Source: an uncultured Chthonomonadaceae bacterium (GTDB taxonomy: Bacteria; Armatimonadota; Fimbriimonadia; Fimbriimonadales; Fimbriimonadaceae). From it: a stretch of 27,121 nucleotides of DNA. The notes below the pieces were generated by a model. It did no database searches and had not been told where the DNA came from. It was given only the letters and a program-made list of their open reading frames with translations. Location: positions 1 through 27,121 of the forward strand of contig CAMLDW010000030.1 in assembly GCA_946479035.1 (NCBI GenBank). Direction: 5' to 3'. Positions 12,916-20,175 of this stretch are shown here, one piece after another. Made by a program: the position numbers and the translations under genes. Position 1 is the stretch's first letter. Each line of letters opens with the position of its first letter.

Positions 12916-14856
12916 GTGAAACTCGCCACGCTAACCATCGGAGTGGCGCTGAGCTTCGCAGCCCAAGCGCAGGTCTCCGAGCGCGTCGTTCGAGAGCTGA
13001 TCGCGCTCGAAGGTCCGAGTTTCGAGTGGCGCTACCTCGTGAACGACCTTGCGAGTCAGAACGAGACGGCCCTCGCGATGCTCGTCCTCGATTCGCGCCC
13101 AATGAGCAACGTCGGGCGGCTCTATGAATGGCACAGGGGCAGAAACGACGTCCGAGGCATGCTTCACGAGTTCGACGCGCGCGCAACGACGACCGAGCCA
13201 TTGCCCGCCGTCATCGAGGACGCGATCATGCTCGGAGGTACGCAACGTGCCATGGCAGCGCTCGAGTACGTCCGCGCGAACGGCCTCAAGCTTGAGCGGA
13301 GCTACTTGCGACGACTAGACAGGAGCGGTGGCGCAAGTCCGGAGTTTCTGACGTACTACGTTTTGGCGAACGAGGAGCGCATCGATGAAGCGAACGCTCT
13401 GCTGCCGCTCATCACCCGCAAGGAGCTTGCGGAACAGTCGGAGGCGGTCAACACGCTCGTATACCTGGGGGATCCGCGGTTAGTGCGGGCGATAGCTCGC
13501 GCGCACCCGGACCTCCTGCAGCCAGAAGTGATGCTCGCATCTGCTGCTGCACTCAGCGACACAGAGCTTGAGAACGCCGCGATCGAGCGGATCCTCTATG
13601 ACGAGGAGGCGCCACTTGTCGAGAGCCGCGCGGCGCAGTTCCTCATCGTTAGCCTTTTCTCACGCGACCGGATCCACACGGCGCGGAGGATCGCCAGCCG
13701 CACTTGGCGCAGCCTCGCACAAGAGAGGGAGGGCTCGCACGATGCTCGGCTAGGCCAAGCGACCATCCAGTGCCTCATCAAACTCGGCTTCGCTCCAGAA
13801 CTGGAGCAGCTTGCAAGCGACCTCGCCGCCTCAGCACGGAGCCGGTTCGCTAAGGGCGAGGCGCTCGTCCAAGACATTAGCAGCTCGCCCTCTGAACAAT
13901 TTGCCGAAGCGATCACAATTCTCGTGTCCCTCGGCAAAGACTCAGAGTCGGAGGCGCTCCTCGACGAGTTCGATGTGCTCTACAAGTCCAGGTGGAACCC
14001 AATGAGCCTCGGTGCAGGAGGGCTATGGCCGGTCAAGACTGGTGCCTTGTTCGACATGGGACGCTACGAAGATGCGTTTGCGTATGCGCTGAAGCACGAC
14101 CACGACTCGTACCCCTCGCCGATGCTGGTCTCAGTGATCAAAGCGCTCATGGCCGACGGGCGCGACGGACAGGCACGGGACTTCGTCACGAAGCTCTTGC
14201 CAGTCCAGCGACCTGCCGAGTCTCGCGCACTCGGCGAACGTGGATACTCGATCGTCGCCGACTTGGCTGGCCCAATGGTCGAGCTTGGGATGCAAGACGA
14301 ACTGCGCGCTTGGCTCGCAGTGCTCTATAGCAGTGGGATGAAGTCGTTCGAAGCAGCGAAGGCTTACGCCGCCCTCGGCGACTTCGAGTCTGCCCGTGAG
14401 CACGCTGACGAAGTCATGTCGAGCCCATTTAGCGAGAGCAACCTCTACGTCGTGCAGATCATCCTTTGGAAGAGCGTGACGGGCAGGACCTGGGGCGAGA
14501 TGGCGTCTGTTACAGCGCCCGCATACGAAGCACGGCTTGACAAGTTCATAAAGGACGGCGTTTTCGTCGGGCGCTTTCCACGCGTGTGGGTCATGGAATA
14601 CGTGACTGCGCTCAAGTATGTAAGGGGCGACCGCAAAATGACCGAGCTCCTCCTCGACAACCTCGAGCGGTTTTTCGCGTCCCTTCCGCAGGACAAGCGG
14701 GCGAACACCGAGTTCTACACGCTTCGCGAGGCCGTGAGCGGGCCGAATCCTATGCCTGAAGGGGTCACCGTCTGGAGATTGCCCAAGAACCTGCAAGAGC
14801 GAGTCCTCGACATCATAGTCAAGACGCGAAGCCAGCTGTCGCCCTCCGCACACTAG
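12916..14856 (+). CDS. Exported helical-repeat protein of unknown function
   Basis: I chose the GTG at 12916. It gives MKLATLTIGVALSFAAQAQ, a signal peptide with a probable cleavage site after AQA. The earlier ATG at 12850 lies within an intergenic repeat. The remaining roughly 625 residues are almost entirely helical, with degenerate repeats rich in Ala, Leu and Glu (for example EERIDEANALLPLITRKELA and DALLDEFD-like pairs, SFEAAKAYAALGDFESAREH), consistent with tetratricopeptide-like superhelices that bind partners in the periplasm or at the surface. Neighbours offer no role. The flanking direct repeats and a base composition that looks a little less GC-rich than that of the phage genes mark it as a possible acquired unit. 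Confidence 0.72.
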   Translation: MKLATLTIGVALSFAAQAQVSERVVRELIALEGPSFEWRYLVNDLASQNETALAMLVLDSRPMSNVGRLYEWHRGRNDVRGMLHEFDARATTTEPLPAVIEDAIMLGGTQRAMAALEYVRANGLKLERSYLRRLDRSGGASPEFLTYYVLANEERIDEANALLPLITRKELAEQSEAVNTLVYLGDPRLVRAIARAHPDLLQPEVMLASAAALSDTELENAAIERILYDEEAPLVESRAAQFLIVSLFSRDRIHTARRIASRTWRSLAQEREGSHDARLGQATIQCLIKLGFAPELEQLASDLAASARSRFAKGEALVQDISSSPSEQFAEAITILVSLGKDSESEALLDEFDVLYKSRWNPMSLGAGGLWPVKTGALFDMGRYEDAFAYALKHDHDSYPSPMLVSVIKALMADGRDGQARDFVTKLLPVQRPAESRALGERGYSIVADLAGPMVELGMQDELRAWLAVLYSSGMKSFEAAKAYAALGDFESAREHADEVMSSPFSESNLYVVQIILWKSVTGRTWGEMASVTAPAYEARLDKFIKDGVFVGRFPRVWVMEYVTALKYVRGDRKMTELLLDNLERFFASLPQDKRANTEFYTLREAVSGPNPMPEGVTVWRLPKNLQERVLDIIVKTRSQLSPSAH

Positions 14857-14938
14857 CCCGAAACCCGGTACCCGAAACCCGTCTTTCCCATCCATGCCGG
14901 AGCCTGCGGGGTTCCACTTCCCCTCCCCGCGGCTCCGG
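14857..14938. repeat. Direct repeat with hairpin, copy B
   Basis: 14870-14904 matches copy A exactly. The hairpin continues CCGGAGCC (14897-14904) with GGCTCCGG (14931-14938), extended by GCGGGG (14906-14911) / CCCCGC (14925-14930) with one bulged T. It lies between the stop of the 646-aa gene and the stop of the - strand gene, so it may terminate both. Confidence 0.8.
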
Positions 14939-14950
14939 TCTCTCACGCCT

Positions 14951-15877
14951 CTAGTGACCGTCTACGAACGCCTTTGCGCGCCGGTACCAGTCGCTCGCAG
15001 GGTTACAGCCTTGTAGGAAGCGCTGTAGATTGCGCTTGACCTCGGCCTTGTCGCTCGAAAACCGGGCCACGAAGTAAACGGGCGTAAAGTCTGGGTGACT
15101 CTTGATCACCATATTGGCCTGCTTCATGACCTGGGCTACATCCATGCCAGCGGCGGTCGAGTAGTCGATTGTGCCATTGCCGTAGCGCCTCGGGCCGACT
15201 CCGTGAGACCACAGGTATGCATAGAAAGTCCGTAGTTGGAAGAATCCCGGGTCTTTCGCAAGGCACGCCTCGGCATAGGTGCGAGCAGCCTTCAGATCTC
15301 CTTGCCACCAAAGAATTGAAAGGACGACCATCGCCTCGAGGCGACTGGTCGCCGCGCTCGCACTGATTGTCTGGCCGAGCTCTGGCGCACCCTGGATCGT
15401 GCGGTACGTCTTGCGTGTCGCCCCTACGATCCGCGCATAAACTTCGGCAATCTGATGGCTCTTGTTCGGCTTGGCAACTGTCCAAGTCTCAGACTTTGGG
15501 TCGAACTTCGCACTCTTGTAACGGAGTAGCTGCAAGGCGTCGACGGCGTGATCCATCTTTCCCGCAAGGTCGGAAGCTTGAACGAACAAGACGTATGCGG
15601 TGAAGTCGTCTGGATCTTTCGTGATCCGGCCCTCTGCCAGCTTCATGGCCTTGTCGAAGTCCCTCTTGACGACAGCGCCTAGGCACGCCTTGTCATCGGA
15701 GGGCACCGTGTAGTCTTCAATCGTCGATAGGCCGAAGTAGTCGAGCCGCCCAAGCGGGAAGGTGTCACCGTAACGCGGCAGGCTTTTATCGCTTTGCCCA
15801 GCGTCGAGCGCAGCCGGGATTCCGAGCGCGGCTAGCAACAAACCGAATGAGCAAGCTCGAAAAAAAGTCTCTCGCAT
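14951..15877 (-). CDS. Exported protein with TPR-like helices
   Basis: The frame is open to 15919, but the ATG at 15877 has AAGGA 10 nt upstream and gives a clean signal peptide (MRETFFRACSFGLLLAALGI, then PAALDAG). The mature part (about 285 aa) has Ala-rich helical pairs such as FDKAMKLAEGRITKDPDDFT and DLKAARTYAEACLAKDPGFFQLRTFY, which look like tetratricopeptide repeats, and a C-terminal FLQGCNPASDWYRRAKAF. Its start overlaps the upstream gene by 92 nt, so the pair may be coupled. Function unknown; a periplasmic partner-binding role is inferred. Confidence 0.75.
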   Translation of the reverse strand: MRETFFRACSFGLLLAALGIPAALDAGQSDKSLPRYGDTFPLGRLDYFGLSTIEDYTVPSDDKACLGAVVKRDFDKAMKLAEGRITKDPDDFTAYVLFVQASDLAGKMDHAVDALQLLRYKSAKFDPKSETWTVAKPNKSHQIAEVYARIVGATRKTYRTIQGAPELGQTISASAATSRLEAMVVLSILWWQGDLKAARTYAEACLAKDPGFFQLRTFYAYLWSHGVGPRRYGNGTIDYSTAAGMDVAQVMKQANMVIKSHPDFTPVYFVARFSSDKAEVKRNLQRFLQGCNPASDWYRRAKAFVDGH

Positions 15878-16136
15878 TTGGGCTAAATCCTTCGTAGGGC
15901 TCCGACCAAGCTTCTTCATAATAGTCTAGATGCTCGGCCAGCTCTTTCGTGCCGCTCTGTGAGTAGACGTATGTCAAGTTCCAATTGTTTGGATTCGCAG
16001 GATTTGCGTCGTATCCCCCTGCGCCTCCTCCTGTCCGCCCGCCGCTGAATCCGCCTCCGGCACCTGTTGAAACGAGAACGAGACCTAGCGCGAAAGCCGC
16101 ACATGCGATGACTGGTGTTCTGGCTCTACTGGCCAT
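15786..16136 (-). CDS. Small secreted Gly-rich protein, 3' end uncertain
   Basis: This encodes 116 residues with a good GGAGGG box before the ATG and a signal peptide (residues 1 to about 25, with a hydrophobic VIACAAFALGLVLV core). A Gly-rich stretch (GGGFSGGRTGGGAGGYDANP) follows, then an acidic region (AEHLDYYEEAWSEPYEGF). The last 30 residues lie in the other frame of the next gene and look unnatural, and a T7 run occurs where the two overlap (GACTTTTTTTCGAG on the coding strand). A frameshift, real or sequencing, could have changed its end. Function unknown. Confidence 0.55.
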   Translation of the reverse strand: MASRARTPVIACAAFALGLVLVSTGAGGGFSGGRTGGGAGGYDANPANPNNWNLTYVYSQSGTKELAEHLDYYEEAWSEPYEGFSPNARDFFSSLLIRFVASRARNPGCARRWAKR

Positions 16137-16337
16137 TGGTATCCCTCCGTGAACCGAGACAGCCGCCTTGTACCCCGGGGGGGGGCAAGGGAGTCCGACC
16201 GCGCGTCGATCCAGTCGGGCATCAGTAGGCCCAATCGAGCCTTGGGATCCCAGCTTGTACTTGTATGCAATCGGTACGCATGATCGCGAGTTCGAGCTCG
16301 TCTTACCTTCCAGTTAGCTCGCTTCGACCGCTTCTTC

Positions 16338-16355
16338 TTGACTTGGGTTTAGAAT
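16338..16355 (+). promoter_or_regulatory. Promoter-like element before coaD
   Basis: TTTAGAATG (TAGAAT at 16350-16355) lies 16 nt before the ATG at 16372 and resembles the -10 elements of other genes here. A TTGACT at 16338 is too close to be its -35. The upstream 16137-16337 holds a G9 run (about 16178-16186) and otherwise nothing that I can support. Confidence 0.35.
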
Positions 16356-16371
16356 GATACACTCGCACCCG

Positions 16372-16854
16372 ATGACCCGACTGGCGATCTATCCTGGCTC
16401 CTTCGACCCGCCCACCCTCGGCCACATGGACATCATCGGCCGCGCGGCGATGGTGTTCGACCAGCTCATCGTCGCCGTCGGCATCAACGGCGAAAAACAG
16501 GACTTCCTCGCGCCAGAGGCGCGCGTCTCAGCCCTGCGCGAGTGCGTCAAGGCGCACACGAACGTCACCGTCGAGCCGTTCTCCGGACTGCTCGTGGAGT
16601 TCGCCAAGCGCCACGGCTGCAAGGTCCTCGTGCGCGGCATGCGTGCCGTCAGCGACTTCGAGTACGAGTTCCGAGTCGCCAGCGCCAACCGCCGCCTCGC
16701 GCCGGAGATCGAGACCGTCTTCCTCACTACGCGGGACGAGTACTCCTTTTTGGCTAGCTCCGTCGTCAGAGAGATAGCGACCCTCGGCGGTGACTACGCG
16801 CCCTTCGTGCCCGCGCCGGTCGTAGAGAAGATCAAGGAACGCCTGGCCCGCTAG
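16372..16854 (+). CDS. coaD: Phosphopantetheine adenylyltransferase
   Basis: This enzyme transfers AMP from ATP to 4'-phosphopantetheine, giving dephospho-CoA, the penultimate step of CoA synthesis in the cytoplasm. From the ATG at 16372 (the upstream ATG at 16354 overlaps the -10 element) the protein is 160 aa, normal for the family. GSFDPPTLGH at residues 9-18 is the nucleotide-binding (T/H)xGH motif; GINGEKQDFL, RGMRAVSDFEYEF and EYSFLASSVVREIA further match CoaD, the last being the conserved C-terminal substrate site. A coiled-coil gene follows on the same strand. Confidence 0.96.
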   Translation: MTRLAIYPGSFDPPTLGHMDIIGRAAMVFDQLIVAVGINGEKQDFLAPEARVSALRECVKAHTNVTVEPFSGLLVEFAKRHGCKVLVRGMRAVSDFEYEFRVASANRRLAPEIETVFLTTRDEYSFLASSVVREIATLGGDYAPFVPAPVVEKIKERLAR

Positions 16855-16923
16855 TCGTCTCGCAAAGGAAGGCCATCGGCAAGCGATAGGACGGCCACCG
16901 GTCAGCGACCAAAGGAAGGTGAT

Positions 16924-17535
16924 ATGCTAGAAAACGACGCTGGGAACCCGGCCATGCTCAAGAAAGACTACAACATTGACGTACTCAGGCTGCTTGAGAA
17001 CCTGAACAGCCTGTCGGAGAAGCCGCGCACCTTCCTCGGCGTCACCCTGGGCTACAACCGCCAAGAGTTCCAGATCCAGATCGACCGCATCAAGGGCTCG
17101 CTCCCGCGAGACGTCAAGGACGCCAGCAACCTCCTGCGCGAGACCGAAAGGGTGATGGAGGCCGCAGAAGACGAGGCGAACCGCATCCTCGACCAGGCAC
17201 GCCGCGAAGCCGCGCGCGTCATCGAAGAGTCCAACCAGGAGTCCGCCCGAGTGCTCGAACACGCCCGCCTCACACAGCAACAGATGGTCAGCGAGTCCGA
17301 GGTCCTCAAGCTCGCCAAGGCGCAGGCCGACGAGCTGCGCCGCACCGCCGAGAACGACGCCGCCTCGCTCAAGCGCGAGGCCGACCGCTTCGCCTACGAC
17401 ACCCTCGACAACCTCGAGGCCGTGGTCAGCAAGGTCATGAGCACGGTCGAGCGCGGCCGGGCCGAGCTCGACCGCCCGCGCCTCGCCCCCAACACCGCGA
17501 CGAAAACCCCCGAACGCGAACAAGCCCCGGTCTGA
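16924..17535 (+). CDS. DivIVA/AtpF-like coiled-coil protein
   Basis: The ATG at 16924 is preceded by AAGGAAGGTGAT, almost a full match to the 16S rRNA tail complement. The 203-aa product starts with a short structured head (DYNIDVLRLLENLNSLSEKP, residues 14-33) followed by the membrane-anchor-like GVTLGYNRQEF segment and a continuous charged coiled coil at about 50-180 (EEANRILDQARREAARVIE, EADRFAYDTLDNLEAVVSKV). Such proteins near coaD are annotated as DivIVA-like or ATP-synthase b-subunit-like. No transmembrane segment is evident. A role in cell organisation is inferred. A 10-nt repeat CAAAGGAAGG occurs at 16863 and 16910 just upstream. Confidence 0.7.
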   Translation: MLENDAGNPAMLKKDYNIDVLRLLENLNSLSEKPRTFLGVTLGYNRQEFQIQIDRIKGSLPRDVKDASNLLRETERVMEAAEDEANRILDQARREAARVIEESNQESARVLEHARLTQQQMVSESEVLKLAKAQADELRRTAENDAASLKREADRFAYDTLDNLEAVVSKVMSTVERGRAELDRPRLAPNTATKTPEREQAPV

Positions 17536-17592
17536 GCAGGGAAGCGTTTGCTTCTTGGCTGATCGGCACTCCAGGCGCTTCGTCAGCGCTGG

Positions 17593-17598
17593 TAAAAT
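17593..17598 (+). promoter_or_regulatory. -10 element TAAAAT at a probably leaderless start
   Basis: GGTAAAATATGG at 17591-17602 puts a transcription start at about 17605, three bases before the ATG at 17608. An alternative ATG at 17599 would then lie upstream of the start and be untranslated. No -35 hexamer is evident. Confidence 0.5.
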
Positions 17599-17607
17599 AT
17601 GGGCACT

Positions 17608-17868
17608 ATGGCGGCGAAGAAAAGCATGGCGAAGAAAGCGGCCGCGAATAGAGCAAAGACCAGCAAACCGGGAAAGACCACGGGCAAGAAGGCCGATGGC
17701 AAGAACGGCAGGCTGACAATTGCAACAAAGCCAACAACGGAAGGGAGGAAGCAGGACTCAAAGCGGAGATCGAAACCAATTGCCGAATTGGTCAGAGCGA
17801 ACGCAAAGAAGTCCGGGCACGAGATCGGGCGGCGCTATGCCAAAGCCATGAAGCGACTGGCGGAGTAG
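17608..17868 (+). CDS. Lys/Ala-rich small protein, putative antitoxin of Doc
   Basis: This encodes 86 residues. The first half is a Lys-Ala-Thr-rich tail (MAAKKSMAKKAAANRAKTSK) resembling histone H1-like DNA-binding tails and probably disordered; the second half holds a helix-forming part (PIAELVRANAKKSGHEIGRRYAKAMKRLAE). It is 1 nt upstream of the Doc-type toxin frame, the place where Phd antitoxins normally are, but it shows no Phd-like DNA-binding domain. The inhibitory Fic motif (S/T-x-x-x-E-G/N) is not seen. An antitoxin role is inferred from position only. It could also be an unrelated nucleoid-type protein. Transcription appears leaderless. Confidence 0.6.
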   Translation: MAAKKSMAKKAAANRAKTSKPGKTTGKKADGKNGRLTIATKPTTEGRKQDSKRRSKPIAELVRANAKKSGHEIGRRYAKAMKRLAE

Positions 17869-17869
17869 C

Positions 17870-18268
17870 TTGAAGTATTTGACCGTCGCCGACGTGCTGG
17901 GCTTGCACGACGCTGCGATCGAGGACTTCGGCGGTTCGCCTAATATCCGCGACATTGGCCTCATTGAGTCAGCTGTCGAGCAAGCGCGACAGACCTTTGG
18001 TGGAGAGCTGCTCTACACGCAGGCCTCGGAAGTTGCGGCGTCCTATTGGCACTCCCTGACCTGCAACCACGGGTTTATTGACGGCAACAAGCGAACGGGC
18101 GCAATGGCCGCGATCATGTTCTTGGAACGGAACGGCTACGAACTGACCTTGAGTGTCGAGATGGTGGCCAAAGTCGGAATTGCCATGTCGTCAGGAATGC
18201 TGGATCGAAGCGGCGTCTTTGCGCTCATGGCAAGGTCTGTGCGCCGTCGCACGGGCAGAAAACCGTGA
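17870..18268 (+). CDS. Doc-type Fic-family toxin
   Basis: The start is a TTG one base after the upstream stop (GGAG 4 nt before). The 132-aa product follows Doc closely: KYLTVADVLGLHDAAIEDFG, GSPNIRDIGLIESAVEQARQ, FGGELLYTQ, and the catalytic motif HGFIDGNKRTGAM in place of HPFxDGNKRT. His, Asp/Gly-Asn-Lys-Arg are all kept, but the usual Pro is Gly. Doc toxins phosphorylate EF-Tu and halt translation; whether this one does is inferred. It probably forms a toxin-antitoxin pair with the upstream basic protein. A 22-codon frame at 18295-18363 downstream is too short to support. Confidence 0.85.
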   Translation: MKYLTVADVLGLHDAAIEDFGGSPNIRDIGLIESAVEQARQTFGGELLYTQASEVAASYWHSLTCNHGFIDGNKRTGAMAAIMFLERNGYELTLSVEMVAKVGIAMSSGMLDRSGVFALMARSVRRRTGRKP

Positions 18269-18403
18269 CCAGATCATAGAAACGGGCCTAGGAATGGCGG
18301 GCATGGGAATGGGTCGCGAAGCGGTCTTCGAGCTTGTCGCTCAGATCCTGCGCATGCTCTGACCCACCCCCCGGGCCCGGCCCCCTGCCAAAATGGAGCG
18401 GCC

Positions 18404-19591
18404 ATGGGCAAGGCGCTCATCGTTTATTCCGGCGGGCTCGACACGACCGTCTGCATCCCCCTCATGCGCGAGGCGGGGTTCAAAGAGATCGTGACCGTCA
18501 CCGTGGACGTCGGCCAGCCTGCCGACGACATCGCACAGGCCTGCGAGCGCGCCCGCGCCCTGGGCTGCGAGCACCACACCCTTGATTGCAAAGACGAGTT
18601 CGCGCGCGAGTACTGCATGCCCGCGGTCCATGCCAACGCCGACTACTACGGCTACCCGCTCTCGACCGCGATCGCGCGGCCCCTCATCGCAAAGAGGGCC
18701 GCGCTGAAAGGGCTCGAGGTCGGCTGCGACGCGTTCGTGCACGGCTGCACGGGCAAAGGCAACGACCAGTTCCGCATCGAGCACGGTCTTAAGATGTTCG
18801 CCGGCGACCATAGGATCATCGCCCCCGTGCGAGAAGGGAACCTCACGCGCAGCTGGGAGATCGAGTACGCCGAAAAGCACAACGTCCCCATCGGCCAAAG
18901 CAAAGAAAAGATCTGGTCCATCGACGAGAACCTCTGGGGCCGCTCGATCGAGGGCGGAAGGCTCGAAGACCCGGCGTACCAGCCGCCGGAAGAGATCTTC
19001 CAATGGACCTCGTCGGTCGAAGAAGCGCCCGGCGAGCCCGAGACTGTCGAGATCGCGTTCGAGGGCGGTAGCCCGGTCGCCTTCAACGGCGTCGCCATGA
19101 CCCCGCTCGCCGCAGTCCTCAAAGCGAACGAGACCGCCGGCAAGCACGGGGTCGGGCGCATCGACATCATGGAGGACCGCATGATCGGCCTCAAAGTGCG
19201 CGAGAACTACGAGTGCCCCGGTTCGACCTTGCTCATCGCGGCGCACCGCGCGCTCGAAGCGCTCGTCACGACCCACGCGGAAAGGGCCTTCAAGCAACAG
19301 GTCGACCAGCAGTGGGCGGAGATGGCGTACCGTGGGCTTTGGTGGGAGCCGTTGATGGAGGACCTGGGCGCCTTCGTCGGCAGCGTGCAAAGCCGCGTGA
19401 CCGGCTGGGTCAAGCTGCGCCTCTACAAAGGCGCGCTCCACGTGACCGGGCGCGGCTCGGACTGGGCGCTCTACAGCGAGGCCGCCGCCAGCTTCGACGA
19501 CGTGCAGGCGCTCGAGCAGAGCAAGATGACCGGGATGGTGCAGACCCACGGCATGGAGAGCCTGCTCTACGCCAAACTCAAGAAGAAATGA
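18404..19591 (+). CDS. argG: Argininosuccinate synthase
   Basis: Argininosuccinate synthase joins citrulline and aspartate at the cost of ATP, cleaved to AMP and pyrophosphate. The 395-aa product has the P-loop motif YSGGLDTTV at residues 8-16 (commonly SGGLDTS), the HGCTGKGNDQFRIE motif, and the conserved IGQSKEKIWSIDENLWGRSI and MEDRMIGLKVRE segments of the family, at typical length. GGAG is 5 nt upstream of the ATG. Its stop overlaps the start of the carbonic anhydrase gene (ATGA), so translation is probably coupled. An AAAATGG just before the gene resembles other -10 elements here but overlaps the ribosome site. Confidence 0.96.
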   Translation: MGKALIVYSGGLDTTVCIPLMREAGFKEIVTVTVDVGQPADDIAQACERARALGCEHHTLDCKDEFAREYCMPAVHANADYYGYPLSTAIARPLIAKRAALKGLEVGCDAFVHGCTGKGNDQFRIEHGLKMFAGDHRIIAPVREGNLTRSWEIEYAEKHNVPIGQSKEKIWSIDENLWGRSIEGGRLEDPAYQPPEEIFQWTSSVEEAPGEPETVEIAFEGGSPVAFNGVAMTPLAAVLKANETAGKHGVGRIDIMEDRMIGLKVRENYECPGSTLLIAAHRALEALVTTHAERAFKQQVDQQWAEMAYRGLWWEPLMEDLGAFVGSVQSRVTGWVKLRLYKGALHVTGRGSDWALYSEAAASFDDVQALEQSKMTGMVQTHGMESLLYAKLKKK

Positions 19592-20175
19592 CCGACAAGG
19601 GATCGCAGGCGTTGCAGACCCTCTTGGACGGGAACCTGCGCTTTCGCACCGGCAACCCCAAGGTGCAGCGCTACTGTGAAGAGCGCCTCGCCGATATCGC
19701 CCGCGCGCAAGACCCCTTCGCCACGGTCCTCACCTGCATCGACAGCCGCATTGTGCCGGAGATCGTCTTCGACCAGCCCCTCGGCTCGATGTTCGCTGCG
19801 CGCACGCCGGGAAACGTCAACGCCGACTCCGTCAAGTGGATGATCGACATCGCGATCGACGACATGCAGGTCCCGCTGATCCTCGTCATGGCGCACACCG
19901 GCTGCCTCGCGATCACACAGGTCGTGAACGGAGAGCTCACGGGCCCCGGTGGGCCGCTGCGCGCACAGATTGCCGCCGCGCTCACGCGCGCCCGCAGCTA
20001 CAACCCGCAAGACCTCCTCATGGAGACCATCCGGGAGAACGTCTTCGTCACAATGGAGCGCCTCGCCAACGAGTCGCACGAGCTTCGCCTTGCCATGGAT
20101 CGAGGCACGACTGACATGGCTGGCGCCATCTACCACATGGAGACCGGAGTCGTCGAGGTGCTCGCAAAGAGATGA
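19588..20175 (+). CDS. Beta-carbonic anhydrase
   Basis: Beta-carbonic anhydrases interconvert CO2 and bicarbonate. The start ATG overlaps the argG stop by ATGA. The 195-aa product has the Zn-binding and catalytic motifs: TCIDSRIVPE (Cys, Asp-Ser-Arg) at about residues 47-57, ARTPGNVN and MAHTGC with the His and second Cys. Further upstream in-frame codons belong to argG in another frame. The C-terminus (GVVEVLAKR) then overlaps argH by ATGA. Bicarbonate is the substrate of carbamoyl-phosphate synthase, so placement between argG and argH would make sense for arginine synthesis; the function in that pathway is inferred. Confidence 0.9.
   Translation: MTDKGSQALQTLLDGNLRFRTGNPKVQRYCEERLADIARAQDPFATVLTCIDSRIVPEIVFDQPLGSMFAARTPGNVNADSVKWMIDIAIDDMQVPLILVMAHTGCLAITQVVNGELTGPGGPLRAQIAAALTRARSYNPQDLLMETIRENVFVTMERLANESHELRLAMDRGTTDMAGAIYHMETGVVEVLAKR

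Noticed and set aside
16176..16270. tRNA gene or attR site at the prophage-host boundary
   Set aside because: I found no cloverleaf or conserved T-arm in the intergenic regions 12639-12915 or 16137-16371.
18295..18363. 22-codon frame between the Doc toxin and argG
   Set aside because: Too short, low complexity and without ribosome site; probably chance.
18341..19549. Long - strand frame opposite argG
   Set aside because: Shadow of a conserved argG; composition is unnatural and no ribosome site or motif supports it.
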